Assembly: GCA_026214975.1 (NCBI GenBank) | Contig: CM047815.1 | Coordinates: 76,475,299 to 76,539,298, forward strand | Length of the DNA stretch: 64,000 nt | Direction of reading: 5' to 3' | Origin: Gentiana macrophylla | Taxonomy: Eukaryota > Streptophyta > Magnoliopsida > Gentianales > Gentianaceae | Shown: positions 11,459 to 22,240 of the stretch, one piece after another | How the letters are laid out: each line of letters starts with the position of its first letter | Position numbering within the stretch: position 1 is the first letter of the stretch | Notes under the pieces: generated by a model | Told to the model about the DNA's origin: nothing | The model's input: only the letters and a program-made list of their open reading frames with translations | The model's database searches: none | Program-made: the position numbers and the translations under genes

Positions 11459-12596
11459 TGTTCTCGGTCAAATTATACGATTTTTAACGATATATTTTAT
11501 ATCAATTTCCCCCATATTCTTATGTTTTTCATAGAAATCGAGATTTATATTTAAATATTGAGCAAATGATATTTTTAATGAGTTAATTTCAAAATGTATC
11601 AAATTTAGTGCTTAAATGATGATTTATTATTATTTTGGAATTGTATTACATTTTGGTGTTATTCATTGATTAATTAGGAGCTCACAAGTGTTGAAGTTTG
11701 GAATTGACAAGTGGCAAGGGATAAGATCAAGGAGAGCAAGTCATGAATCATCTAGAATATCCAAGAGATAAGGTTTGTTACAAAGGATAAGGATGGTTTG
11801 TTAGAGATATTGGATAAGGATCAAAGTCGGATCAGCTCAGGAGCAGCTCAAACTGGCGTTTGAGTCATGGAACTGGCGTTCCAAGGTAGACATGGCGTTC
11901 TGGGACTGAAACTGGCGTTCAAAGGAGTCCAAAGCGATCTTGGGAGCTCGAAACGACATGGAATCGGCGTTCCAAACCGAATCATGCGTTCGAAGCCCGA
12001 ACCGCGTTCGCAGGTAGAATCGGAGTTCGAAATGTCTCGCAACTTATTTTCTATAAATACCAAATGCTCCCATTCATTCGAGGCATCCTTCCATTCGTAA
12101 ATCAGTCACAAAACTTCTCACACATAAAATTCCAAGGAGCAGCCACTCTTTTGGAGTCTCAAGGCCGGTCACCCGAGCCTTGTGCTCGGGTGATCCGGGG
12201 TTAGATTAGGCTTCTTTCCTTTGTTTTGATTGTTGATTCATGGAGCTTAAACAATTGTATCGAACCCTCGTGAGTTTGTTTTTTCAATTAATTCACTCTG
12301 CTTTATCTTTATGATTTATGATTCGTTTTGTATCTTTTCTATGCAATTATCATGCCATGTGTGACTAGATCGAGAGATTGGTTGCTAATCGTTGTCTAAC
12401 TTGATGAAAATCATTGTAGACCTTAGATCACCATAGTAAAGATGTGATTTTTAACCTTGACATAATGAAAGTTGATAGGTTGATTATCTAGGTTATTAGA
12501 TTGAAAGATCTTACACCTTGTTTTATATGCGTTAATCTCTATAGATCGAAAGATGATGAGATTGATAGGCGAATTACTACGAAAGTAGGATTGATG
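11459..12596 (+). repeat. Truncated 3' LTR of Athila-like element
   Basis: It starts TGTTCTCGG after the purine tract and corresponds to roughly the first 1.1 kb of the 5' LTR. About 400 bp at the end, including the AACA terminus, is missing. At 12597 the sequence switches inside a shared 'atgtt' to Copia sequence. Confidence 0.85.
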
Positions 12597-12767
12597 ATGT
12601 TACTACTCATTCACCACATCCAACACCACATCCCACACAACATCCAACACCAGATCTCAATCATCCTGATTCTCCCAATATATCTCATTCTCCTTCTGCT
12701 TCAGATAATCAATCCAGTGCCTCAAGTCATCATACACACTCATCATCTCATTCTAACACTCCTCCAC
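12597..12767 (+). repeat. Exact 171-bp direct repeat of 7150-7320
   Basis: I see no mismatch between 7150-7320 and 12597-12767. Both are the same piece of Copia linker. The first copy ends where the Athila-like element begins; the second copy starts at the truncated end of its 3' LTR and runs on into intact Copia sequence. Confidence 0.88.
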
Positions 12768-14409
12768 CTCTTCCTAATCCTCCTCTGACCAACACACACC
12801 CTATGATCACTAGAGCTAAAAAGGGTATATTTAAACCCAAAGTCTTTCAGCAGTTGCTTACCCTACTGAACCCTTGAGTGTGTCAGAAGCTTTATCCAGC
12901 ACTGAATGGAGAGGGGCCATGAATGAGGAATACCAGGCCTTTACGAGGAACAACACTTGGGTGCTCGTTCCACCATCCACACAACACACAATTGTGGGAA
13001 GCAGATGGGTATATAAGTTGAAATTGAAGGCAGATGGTTCAGTGCTTAAACATAAGGCAATATTAGTTGCCAAGGGGTTTAATCAGACATATGGTGTTGA
13101 TTTTATAGAGACCTTCAGTCCTGTTGCCAAAGCACCTACTATCAGAGTTGTTCTCTCTCTTGCAGTCACCTTTAATTGGCCTATTAACCAGGTAGACATT
13201 AATAATGCATTCCTGAATGGTCCTCTTAAGGAGCCAGTTTACATGCTCAACCTGAAGTCTATATAGATCCTACTAGACCTCACTATATTTGCAAGTTGCA
13301 GAAATCTTTGTATGGTTTAAAACAGGCTCCAAGGGCATGGTTTGAAGCTCTCAAATCTCAGTTAATTGACTGGTCTTTCAAACAATCAGTTTGTGATAAT
13401 TCCTTATTTACCATCAGAAATGCAGGTCACATTCTTATTGTTTTGGTTTATGTTGGGCACCTCTACCATGCTTATCAACAAATTTATCCACTTGCTAGAT
13501 TCTAGATTTGCTCTTAAAATCTTGGGACATGTATCACATTTTCTAGGCATGCAGGTGACTAGAGACTCATCTGGTCTGTATTTGAATCAGTCTCAATATG
13601 CCACTCAACTGCTGGCAAGGTTAGGCTATGATTCCCTCAAGCCTTGTCCTACTCCTATTGTTCCAGGCAAGAAACTGGAGGAAGAACCAGGGGAACTGTT
13701 TCAAAATGTTACTTTGTACAGAAGTGCAACAGGTGGTTTGCAGTAATTGACTTGTACCAGACCTGATATTACCTATGCTGTGAATTACTTAAGTCAGTTT
13801 ATGCAACAGCCTCACTTAGAGCACCGGAAAGCAGATAAAAGACTGCTCAGATATGTGATTGGAACTCTGAAACATGGCTTGCACTTTAAACCATCAGCAG
13901 CCTGTCTTAATCTTGTGGGATTTTCAGATGCTGATTGGGCTGTCTCTCTAATTGATAGGAAGTCAGTTGAAGGATATTGTGTCTTCCTTGGGGATTCCTT
14001 GGTTTCATAGAGTTCAAAAAAACAAGATGTTGTCTCCAAGTCTAGTACTGAGAGTGAATACAGGGCATTGGCTAATGTTACTGCAGAGATCAAATGGATT
14101 ACATACCTGCTTGCTGAACTCAAAGTCAAACTTGCTATCAGACCCACAGTTTGGTGTGACTACACCAGTGCTTCATTCTTGGCTCTGAATCCAGTCTACC
14201 ATGCCAGAACAAAGCACATAGATATAGATGTGCATTTTGTGAGAAATGAGGCCTTGAACAAGAAGCTTACAGTCTTCTATATACCCTCCTCAGATCAACT
14301 TGTTGATTGCTTAACCAAGCCCTTAAATGTCACACAGTTTCAGAACTTTAGAACCAAACTCAATGTGGTTTCACCACCATTAAGTTTGAGGGGGGGTGTT
14401 AAGAATTAA
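12768..14409 (+). pseudogene. Copia reverse transcriptase and RNase H (broken)
   Basis: The Copia reverse transcriptase begins with EWRGAMNEEYQAF (about 12905) and WVYKLKLKADGS (13006), then VDINNAFLNG (13194). It continues after a stop and frame change with [14 protein letters not shown] (13305). The catalytic YVDD is replaced by YVGH at about 13450. A stop at 13744 interrupts the run into RNase H, whose recognisable parts are RPDITYAVNYLSQ (13759), SDADWA (13926) and ARTKHIDIDVHFV (14203). The end of pol reaches into the LTR start. It is non-functional through loss of catalytic residues and several stops. Confidence 0.85.
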
Positions 14410-14590
14410 GTGCTGATGTGTCTTAATCACAGCCTTACATTTGTTAACTAATCTAAGGGTCTACAGTAGAAGCTTATCCTAAGTTTGTTAGATTGTTCTT
14501 CTAAACAAATCTATTAGATAGATTCTTAAGTACTGAGGCTATTAGATAGATTCTTAAGTACTTGATTCTATCTTCTAGCTTTTCTTTACT
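14397..14590 (+). repeat. 3' LTR of the Copia element
   Basis: 194 bp, preceded by the polypurine tract 'tttgaggggggg'-like run at 14385-14396 and followed by the target duplication agtgg at 14591. It carries an internal tandem copy of 'tagatagattcttaagtact' that the 5' LTR lacks. Confidence 0.85.
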
Positions 14591-14685
14591 AGTGGCAACT
14601 AGTTCTCTTATTTGAACTTCATTCTTATTTCGTATAATTTTATGCTCCAATATTTGTGCGCTAGGTCGGTTAGGATCCATGACGC

Positions 14686-15210
14686 GACCTCGGACCTCCA
14701 ACTACCTTTCTGGTATGAGATCCTTCTTCCCACCCCAAGGGAAGGTTAGAATACACGTTGAGACATCCAACTACCCTTTGGGTCTAAGATCCATATTTCC
14801 TCTTAAAATGCCAGTTAGACTCCTTGTAGATACCTCCAATAGCCCTTTGAGTCTGAGATCTTTCTTATTTCCCAAAAGGTTGGTCGGGCTCAACGTACGT
14901 CGAGACCTTCAGCTACTTTCTGGGTCTGAGATCCTTCTTCCCCTTTTAAGGTTCGGCTAGACACCACAATGAGACCTCTAGCCACTCTCTAGCCGGGTCT
15001 GAGATCCTTTTAGGCTAGACTCTACGTTGGGACCTTCAGTCACCTTATTGGTTCAAGACCCTTCTTTATTCCCTAATGGTCGGCTAGGCTCCAGGTCAAG
15101 ACCTTTAGTGCACCCTCTAAGTCGAGATCATTCTTCCCTTTTTAAGAGTCAGTTAGGCTCTACGTCAAGACCTCTAGCCACCATTTTGGTCTGAGATCCA
15201 TCTGTAGGGT
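14686..15210. repeat. Minisatellite, about eight imperfect units of about 69 bp
   Basis: Units start at about 14686, 14760, 14829, 14902, 14971, 15030, 15099 and 15168 (spacings 59-74 bp). Each reads roughly gagacctcnagccacc, then ggtctgagatccttcttcccttttaaggt, then cggctaggctccacgt. Units differ by several substitutions and indels, so the array is old. The 93-codon frame at 14679-14960 is a by-product of the repeat. Confidence 0.85.
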
Positions 15211-15949
15211 ATATGTACAACCAGGATGGGGTGTTAAATGGTTGGTACATTAAACAATCACAACATATATAACTAGAAGATACCAATAAAGAATAAAAAG
15301 CATGGAATAGTTCTTTCAATCAGATTCACAACAAATGTAGTATCATGAATATGTAACTGTGATGCACGGATCGTAATCTTGCATGAGCAATCCTAGATGA
15401 GAATATACTAAGACAAATGGAAGATGCAATAGCTAAACTAGATAATGCAAACTTCAAGTAAAAATGAAGATGTAACTGGTTGTGATACGAGGTGTGTGAA
15501 TGGTTCATCAAAAATGTTACCAAACATATCAGTTGCAATTATATGCAAGCAAGATCGAATGTAGCAATTCCATATGCTCATAAATAATATTTATCTCCAC
15601 TAATCGATATATTAACGATCAAAAATAGACCCGTAGGAATTTTAAGCTTGTAAAGAAGAAGTAATCCAATTTTTGCAAAAATACAAAATAAGGGATTACA
15701 TGATTATTACACAAGTATTCAAGTCAATGATTCATATTTTAACATTTTATATTATAAGATATAAATATTGGTATCTTCTAATAGAAATGAAATGGAATAA
15801 ATTTATTCTATTACTTTGTTTGGAATATGAAAAAAATGAATGTAACAAATTATATAAAAATTGAGACATTGAATGATGAGTAGGGAATGATAATATATTA
15901 AGGTTGAGTGGAGTAGGATGTGATATGGTTAAAAGGTAGGATATAGCGG
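15211..15949. other. AT-rich intergenic DNA, no gene seen
   Basis: Short frames only, without domains. I see no transposon ends I can support. Confidence 0.5.
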
Positions 15950-16545
15950 AAGGGGTGGGGTTAGGCGGGGTGTGGTGGGGTTAGGTAAGATAGGTAGGGT
16001 AGCCGTACCCTACACCCCACCGCACCCTAACTTTCTACCACCCTACCTTACCCACCACCCTATCCTACCCTATTGTATCTCACCATATCTTACCCTACGC
16101 ATCCTACCTACCTTACCCCACCACCTACTTTACTCCACCATCACCCACACATACCCTAACCTAACCACCCCTACCCTACCTACCACTTCACCCTACCTAC
16201 CACTTCACCCTACCATACCCTACCTTACCCACCACACTACCCTACCCTATCCTACTCCCCCTACCCACCATCCCACCCTACCCACCACCACCACTCTTAA
16301 CCTACCCTACCCGCCACCCCAACGTAGCCTACCCTACCCTACGTACCTTACCCACTACCCTTATCATATCATACCTTACCCTATCTTACCTTATCATACC
16401 CTACGCATCCTACCTACCTTACCCCACCACCTACTATACCCCACCATCACCCACCCTACCCTACTCCACCTTACCTACCGTACTTCATCACCTACCCTAT
16501 CCTACCACCCACCCACTCACCCACTCTTACCACATCACCCACGTA
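15950..16545. repeat. Degenerate CCCTA-rich (telomere-like) tract with strand switch
   Basis: G-rich sequence (ggggttaggcggggtgtggtggggttagg) up to about 16003 flips at about 16008 into a long C-rich tract of ccctacc, ccctatcc and accctaac words. The tract is low-complexity and imperfect, unlike a clean (ccctaaa)n array. A 303-codon open frame across it (15972-16883) is a consequence of the base composition and is not called as a gene. Confidence 0.8.
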
Positions 16546-16715
16546 TTTTGTCGATTTACATTTTATTCAATTACATTCCATCTATATTTGGAAGGACTGA
16601 AAATGGACCATTTTCATTCCATTGGAATAAAATTTCATTCCATTCAATTACCTCACAATCATACACAAACATTGCAATGGAATGGACTATCATTCCATTC
16701 CCGCCTAAAAATGGC

Positions 16716-16935
16716 TCGTTTGGATTGATGGAATGGAATGAAATCGTTTCTTATTGGAGGATTTATTTTTTCATTTCATTCCGACCATTCAATTGGAATT
16801 TTGATGGAATGAAAATCATTCATTTTTATTCCGTTGAATTGAAAACATATTCCATTGTTCCGTTGTCAAATACGTCAAATTAATGGAATGGAATGAAAAA
16901 AATTTCGTTCCATTCGATTACCACAATCCAAACGT
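16716..16935. mobile_element. Putative MITE with attccatt-rich inverted ends
   Basis: 'ctcgtttggattgatggaatgg' at the left is roughly mirrored by 'cgattaccacaatccaaacgtga' at the right, with many ggaatgg/ccattcc words between. Similar sequence occurs at 45474-46017 and in an intron at about 36995-37135. The exact ends and target duplication are uncertain. Confidence 0.4.
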
Positions 16936-17189
16936 GAAATGAATAAAGTAGTGTGTTAATGCATTGACTTTAAAAATGAAATGACAAAAAAGGTCTTAGA
17001 TATATTTAATGTAACATTTTTTACCACTTATCAAATTGTAATAAATAAGGGGAAAAACAAGGAAAATGACAATGATATGTTGCTTTTGAAACAATACAAT
17101 ATCAAATAGAAATAGGGGAAGTGAGAATAAATGACAAAAAAATATGGAAAAAATATGGATTAGGACAGTGAAAAATAAAATTGGAAGAT

Positions 17190-17520
17190 AATGACAAATC
17201 CCCTCTTTGTTACACCAAATCCATTGTTCACTACAAGTGTTTTACAGTGGAATAGACTCCAAATCCACTATTTTACTTTTCCACTATTTTGGTGTTTTTT
17301 ACGAAATGACCTCGAGAAAACATCGAAAAATATCAAATGAGATTTCAGAATATAGAGGACAAAAAAAAAAAAAATTAGTTAAAGAATTACGATCTTTTGA
17401 CATCTTGATCAAAAGATATATTCATTTTTAAAATTAAGTAGGTGAGAGAATTCAAGATTCAGTGGAATAAAAGTTGTCATTTTTACCAAAGAAAATATTC
17501 CACTGGACTAAATACTTATT
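17190..17520. repeat. Dispersed repeat copy A (also at 49730-50045)
   Basis: The shared blocks include 'gacctcga.a...atcgaaaaatatcaaa' and 'aagaattacgat.ttttgac', then 'atcaaaagatatattcattttta' and a final 'agtggaataaa...gt' stretch. The copies are clearly related but diverged. No coding content is present; it is probably an unclassified non-autonomous element. Confidence 0.6.
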
Positions 17521-19239
17521 TTCATATCTATTTTGTCTTTTTTAACATTTATCCCATAAAAATATTAATAAAGAACAAATAGAGTTTTTTTTTAGTGGGA
17601 GTATTTTTATTTAATTCTAGAAAAATAGTGCTCTCTTTCCATTCAATATTGCTTTACTTAAAACATTTCTTTTGCTAATTTCAATTCTATCTTTTGTGAT
17701 ATCTTCCATGCATTCAATGCCACATTTAGTTTTGTAAGTTTCACAGCAACAAAATGAATTAGAAGATTTCATATAATTGTAATATCCCGACTTTTCGAAA
17801 AAGGGCAGACGTGTCTTTTGTGAAAAATGGAATATTATGTTTAATGATTTACGGATTAAAGTATTTTAAGTGTATTTATATATATGTGGCCGAAATATAT
17901 ATAAATAATTTGGAGATAAATCTGATTTTTAAGTAAAAATGGTATTTAAGGAAAAAAAAGGGATTAAGTTAATTATTGAGATTTTCCTATTTAAGGAAAA
18001 TAAACCCAATTAGTTTCCCTAACCTTTTGAATCAGAATTTCCTCCTCCAAATCTTTATGTCCTACGTGAGAGAGTTCTTTTAGGGCTGAGAGATTTTTCT
18101 TTCAGTTTCTAAGTCGAATCTCAACGGTTTTCAGATCATAATAGAGCAGCGGAATCGTCTTGAGAGATCGTCGATTCAACACCCGAAAGTTAGGACCTTG
18201 TCAAGGTTTGATTGGATTAGCTTGATAAAAGTTAAGCGGGTCTTCCTATAAATTAATTACTGTTTTACAATGTTAGGGTTGGGTCTTAATGTTGAATTAT
18301 GGTAAGAGATTTTTGTATTGAATTATTCAGGATTTATAAAGTGGAATTGTCAATAAGTGTTGTAACCGAAAGATTTAATTTTAATTTGGTTTTTATGTTG
18401 TCCGATATAATTTTTGTGCTACTGGTGTCGAATCTGAGCCTCGGCTATCCAGTTTTGCTGGCGTCGGCAGCTGACTATTAGTATGCAAAGCATATGTATA
18501 TATATTTTTACTGTAACTAGTCATCCTGCTTTGCTGATACATACCAATTTGAAATTATATCTTTTTGGTTAGTGTTGATTTTCTCAAATCGCATATACAC
18601 GTCGGAAAGTTGTTATATAAATAAATGAAGTAAATGAAAACAGGGAAGTAGTAGACTATATAAGCAGGTTGCCGAGAAAAAAAAAAAAAAAAAAGATTAT
18701 TCTTGTTTGTTTTCTTTCTAGAAAAAAAAAGGATAATTTAATATAATAAATATATAAGGTATAGTTGTTTGGTATTATTGTGTTGTGTTATTTATTGTTC
18801 TGAAAAAAATATAAATTATGATTTAGTAGACAGTGAACTTTGTAGCTAATGTTATTGTGATGTTTAGCTTGAATTGTAGTTTTGTTAACAAGTTTAAATA
18901 AGATTAAATGAAAACGAACAAGCCCCGATTGAGTTCTGATTCGTTTGGTTCCGGCACCAGACGTACTCTTAAAGGGAGTTGAAGTCGGATCCGGGACCGT
19001 TGGAAAGGCATGAAAGGGCTTGTGCTTTGATGAAATAGTATTCATCAATATGCAATGTAATTCTTGGCGCTGTAGTATGCAGAAGTCTAGGAAAGAGAGT
19101 TGAGTTTGTGAGGGAGTTTACTTGAAAACAACTAGGTGGTGGCTAGTTAATAACTAATGATGATTACATACTTGACTAGTAAAAGACAAAACATCATGTC
19201 ATTCTTGGATAGCCACAAGTTTTTATCGCAATGTGTAGG

Positions 19240-19762
19240 TGACGATGCTAAATTACGCACCACCGGTAAATCAGGGCCACGTGTAATCTAAGGGTGAGCT
19301 GTAAAGGGGTCGAATGGCTGAGTTTTTTAGGAAAGATAGTGTTTTTAGGTGGTTTATGGCTGAGTCCAAGAATGTATCTTGGATTGCCTACGTATCCTGT
19401 CTTATGTCCAGGAATCAAGCCTTACGTAGTTCCTGGAATGATGTATTTATGAGTACATGTCCTTCCTCTGCCCTAAATTTAGGGCGGTTTGGTACATTGG
19501 TATAAATACCCTTAAATGGGCCTTGCCTTCCTGCCCAAGCAACCTACTGGATGGTGGGCCCGGGTATCTGGACGGGAAGGCTCCGTCTCGACCCGATACA
19601 TGCCGACATGGGTAACCGAGGTTAGACACTAGAAGAATCTGCCGGTGACTGCGGGTGCGTATCGTATCGATCCGATACTGCTGTACTTAATATAGACTTC
19701 TCCATGTGCCAGCTGGACCAATCACATTGTTCCACGTGGAGGGGTGAAATCCCATATCGTCA
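19240..19762 (-). repeat. 3' LTR of Tat-like element
   Basis: 523 bp. It differs from the other LTR at four positions by eye. On the minus strand the preceding bases 'gatctggggggctta' (19763-19777, read in reverse) form the polypurine tract. It contains a CCAAT and a CACGTG motif near its right end. Confidence 0.92.
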
Positions 19763-19994
19763 TAAGCCCCCCAGATCGGAGGGAAGCTCATCTCGAGTGC
19801 TGATGTCGGATCTGAAAATTTGAATAATCTTTTCGACACGTGGTCTTCTTTAGGCGGGAATACAAATGTCCCATCTACCCGACCTAAGCCGTCGTCGTAG
19901 GATGACGTCATATTGTACTAGTATTAATGAGCACAAGAAAAGCGAGCGTTTTACCACCCCACTACCCTTGATTCTCGCGTTACTCTCCTTATAA
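19718..19994 (+). promoter_or_regulatory. Promoter-like stretch upstream of the antisense frame
   Basis: On the plus strand: CCAAT (19718-19722), CACGTG G-box (19733-19738), a second CACGTG (19837-19842), the palindrome TGACGTCA (19903-19910), and a TATA-like ttataa (19989-19994). These lie 190-470 bp before the first ATG of the antisense frame (20188). Such bZIP/bHLH sites are common in plant promoters. Activity is inferred from motif content only. Confidence 0.4.
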
Positions 19995-20187
19995 CCGCTC
20001 CTAAACCGCCCTTTCAAATCATTTGGAAGATCTCACAATCATAAAAGGAGCCCCAGACTCTGCATTCTCTCATTCGCCATTAAACGTCTCTGCCTTACCA
20101 GAAAAAATACAAGTAAGCCCCAATCCGCTTGAACTTCTCTCAGATTTTTTTCTTTTGCATTTATTTCTTGCGTCTTTTCTTAGTTCC

Positions 20188-22240
20188 ATGTCTAGTAGTG
20201 AGAGCGATTCTCAAAATAGGGAGGAGGTCATTCTTATAGAAGAAGAATCGGCGGAGGAAACGGTTTCGGAGTTCCTACTGCTCCTGGTGAAAGGGTCGCG
20301 GAGAAGAAGAAGAAGAGGAAGAGAGGAGAAGAGGAGTCGCCTCTCGTCCCTTTCACGCGTCAAACCAGGATGAAGGGGCAAGGGCCGTACGGCTATACAT
20401 CCAGTCTTTCTCAAGAAAAGGCTAAATCCATTTGTTCTCGATATGGCATTCCGTATTCACCTGAGCACGTCAAGGTCTCCCATGGCCGTGTCGTTCGCTG
20501 TGACCACTCCCTCAGGTCTGCGCGCTATCTACGAGCGCAATTGAAGGAGGGTCTTCGATTTCCTTTTGATCCATGCCTCATTGCAGTCCTCCAGCATTAT
20601 CAAATTTGTGTCACCCAGCTTGCTCCCAACGGGGTTAGGTGTGTAATGGGTTTTGTAATGGCGTGTCGTATCGCCAAACTCGAATTCTCGGCTCGACTCT
20701 TCCGTCAATACTACGCCATTCAAGGCCTTCAAGACATTGGGTGGTATACTTTCCAGAGGCGCCCCTTGGCATCGGAGTTTGTGAGGAAGGTGACCTCGTC
20801 TCAGGGGGAGTGGAAGCCGCATTTCTTCTTCATACGACATGGATTGGTGGATATCAATATCCATACTTGGTATAAAAGGCTGCGGAAATGGCATGATCGG
20901 CTCGAATCGGACGTTCCCAGTGGGTGTGCGATTATCGAGAGCATTCATCCCGATGTTGCGACGCGGAATCTACATTCCCTGTATCCGTTTGCCGACATCG
21001 AAACGGCAGGTCCAGGCGCTTATCTGGAACTCGATGAGGACGTTCAAGTTTTGCGTAGGCTATTTATTCGTTCTGTTGAACTGTTGTATTTGTATTTTCC
21101 AGATTTTTAATGTTGTTTTAATGTCGACCTATCTCCTGTTTGCAGTGGAACACTTCTCAAAGCTAGAGGCGGTAGGAAAGATGCCCGACCCTAAAAGACG
21201 AGACCCGAGAAAAATTCGAACCGGCGGCATCAGTCGAAGAAGCGACCTCACCGTACATCCGGGGACAAAGGGGTGCGATCCGTTCTTCTACTCCCGCATC
21301 GACATCCGAGATTTTAAGAAGTCACCGACGAGGCTAGGGTGATAGATCATTTGAAGGTGACCTCGCCTCGAGCGCCCATAAAACATCCGATGTGCGACAT
21401 GGGGTCGGGAAGGAGACCCGTAACCTTGCTCCACCAAATTCTACTTGATCGCGATCCCGAGGCGAATGTGGCGAGATGATGGAGGCCATGACTCAGGAGC
21501 TACTACGACCTTATTTTGAAGAGTCAACGAGTTGTAAGTTTTCTTTTATTTCCTTGTATCTTCAAGGTTTTGTCTGACTTCGAAGTTAATAGCGTTTCCC
21601 TTTTTTGCAGACTCGCCTGGCTACGAAAGTGGCTTTGAATATAATCGAGTCTCCCTCGACAGCTTTGGAGAAGCAGAAGGAGACAATTGCTAAGCTGACC
21701 TCGGATCTCGAGAAGCTGAAAGCCAAGGCCAACAAGCTGGATGATAGACGCTTGAAACTGGAGTCGGATCTGTCTAGAGCACAGAAAGACCTATTTGACA
21801 GAGATGCTGAGCTGGCGGCGGTAAAGTCGGAGTTGGACCAAACCAGAGCCGAGCTGGCTGCATCTACCAAGGCTCGAGACGATCTTCAGCTCGAGGTCGA
21901 TAGCTTCACGACCCGCTTGGAAGCAGCTAAGAAGGACTTCTTGACGTCTGAAGAGTTCGATAATGACCTGGCGCTTCTGATGAGTCAGGCCATGAAGGGG
22001 GGTTTTTTGAATGCGTTGGATGAAGTCAAGGCAGTCCTACCTGACTTTGACGTCAATAGCATCGGGAAGGCGCACTTGTACGACCCAGAGTCGATCCCCA
22101 GATATGGTCGATATATCACCGACTTCAAAGCTGACGTGTCTCTTTACAACAAGTATGTGGCCTCTGTTCTGGAGGGAGATGGAGCGGAAAACGATGAGTT
22201 GGAAGAGCAGACTGCCCCTAACGCCTCTACTTCGAACTAG
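20188..22240 (+). pseudogene. Antisense extra ORF of the Tat-like element (gypsy-type transposon domain plus coiled coil)
   Basis: The frame runs opposite to gag-pol, between integrase and the 3' LTR. It starts at ATG 20188 with a Ser/Glu-rich head. A one-base frame change near 20268 leads into the frame holding 20370-21110, with motifs YGIPYSPEHVK, LRFPFDP and HYQICVTQLAPNG. These resemble the 'putative gypsy type transposon' domain found in many plant proteins. A likely intron ends at ...ttgcag (21144), and another runs from gtaagt (21534) to ttttgcag (21610). The last part (21611-22240) is a strong heptad coiled coil ending in EQTAPNASTSN. Splice phases do not all join cleanly, so it may be broken. 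Antisense extra ORFs are known in Tat-group elements. Confidence 0.65.

Larger units (their letters stand above)
7321..12596 (+). mobile_element. Non-coding Athila-like LTR element (LARD-type) inserted in Copia
   Basis: The 5' LTR (7321-8829) is followed by a primer site TGGCGCCGTTGCCGGGGA, the sequence used by plant Athila/Tat-group Gypsy elements. The internal 2.6 kb has no gag or pol domain on either strand. A purine tract (gtgtagggagt, about 11446-11458) precedes the 3' LTR, which is truncated at 12596. The element interrupts the Copia linker region. No 5-bp target duplication is found; a 171-bp exact duplication of Copia sequence flanks it instead. Confidence 0.85.
1872..14590 (+). mobile_element. 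Decayed Copia LTR retrotransposon (Ale-like) with two nested insertions
   Basis: Two short LTRs (1872-2094 and 14397-14590) are bounded by the 5-bp target duplication agtgg (1867-1871 and 14591-14595). A primer-binding site resembling the initiator-Met tRNA 3' end follows the 5' LTR, and a purine tract precedes the 3' LTR. Between them lie gag, protease, integrase, reverse transcriptase and RNase H in Copia order, broken by stops and frameshifts. The body is split by a solo LTR at 4544-6742 and an Athila-like element at 7321-12596. Short LTRs and domain order suggest the Ale/Retrofit group; this lineage call is tentative. Confidence 0.9.

Noticed and set aside
14679..14960. 93-codon frame that looks repetitive
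   Set aside because: It follows the 69-bp minisatellite and has no support as a protein.
15972..16883. 303-codon Pro/Thr/His-rich open frame
   Set aside because: It lies in the CCCTA low-complexity tract, whose composition avoids stops. No domain, and the last part reads into attccatt repeats.
20529..20948. 139-codon minus frame opposite the Tat antisense ORF
   Set aside because: It is the shadow of the plus-strand frame, which has the recognisable domain.
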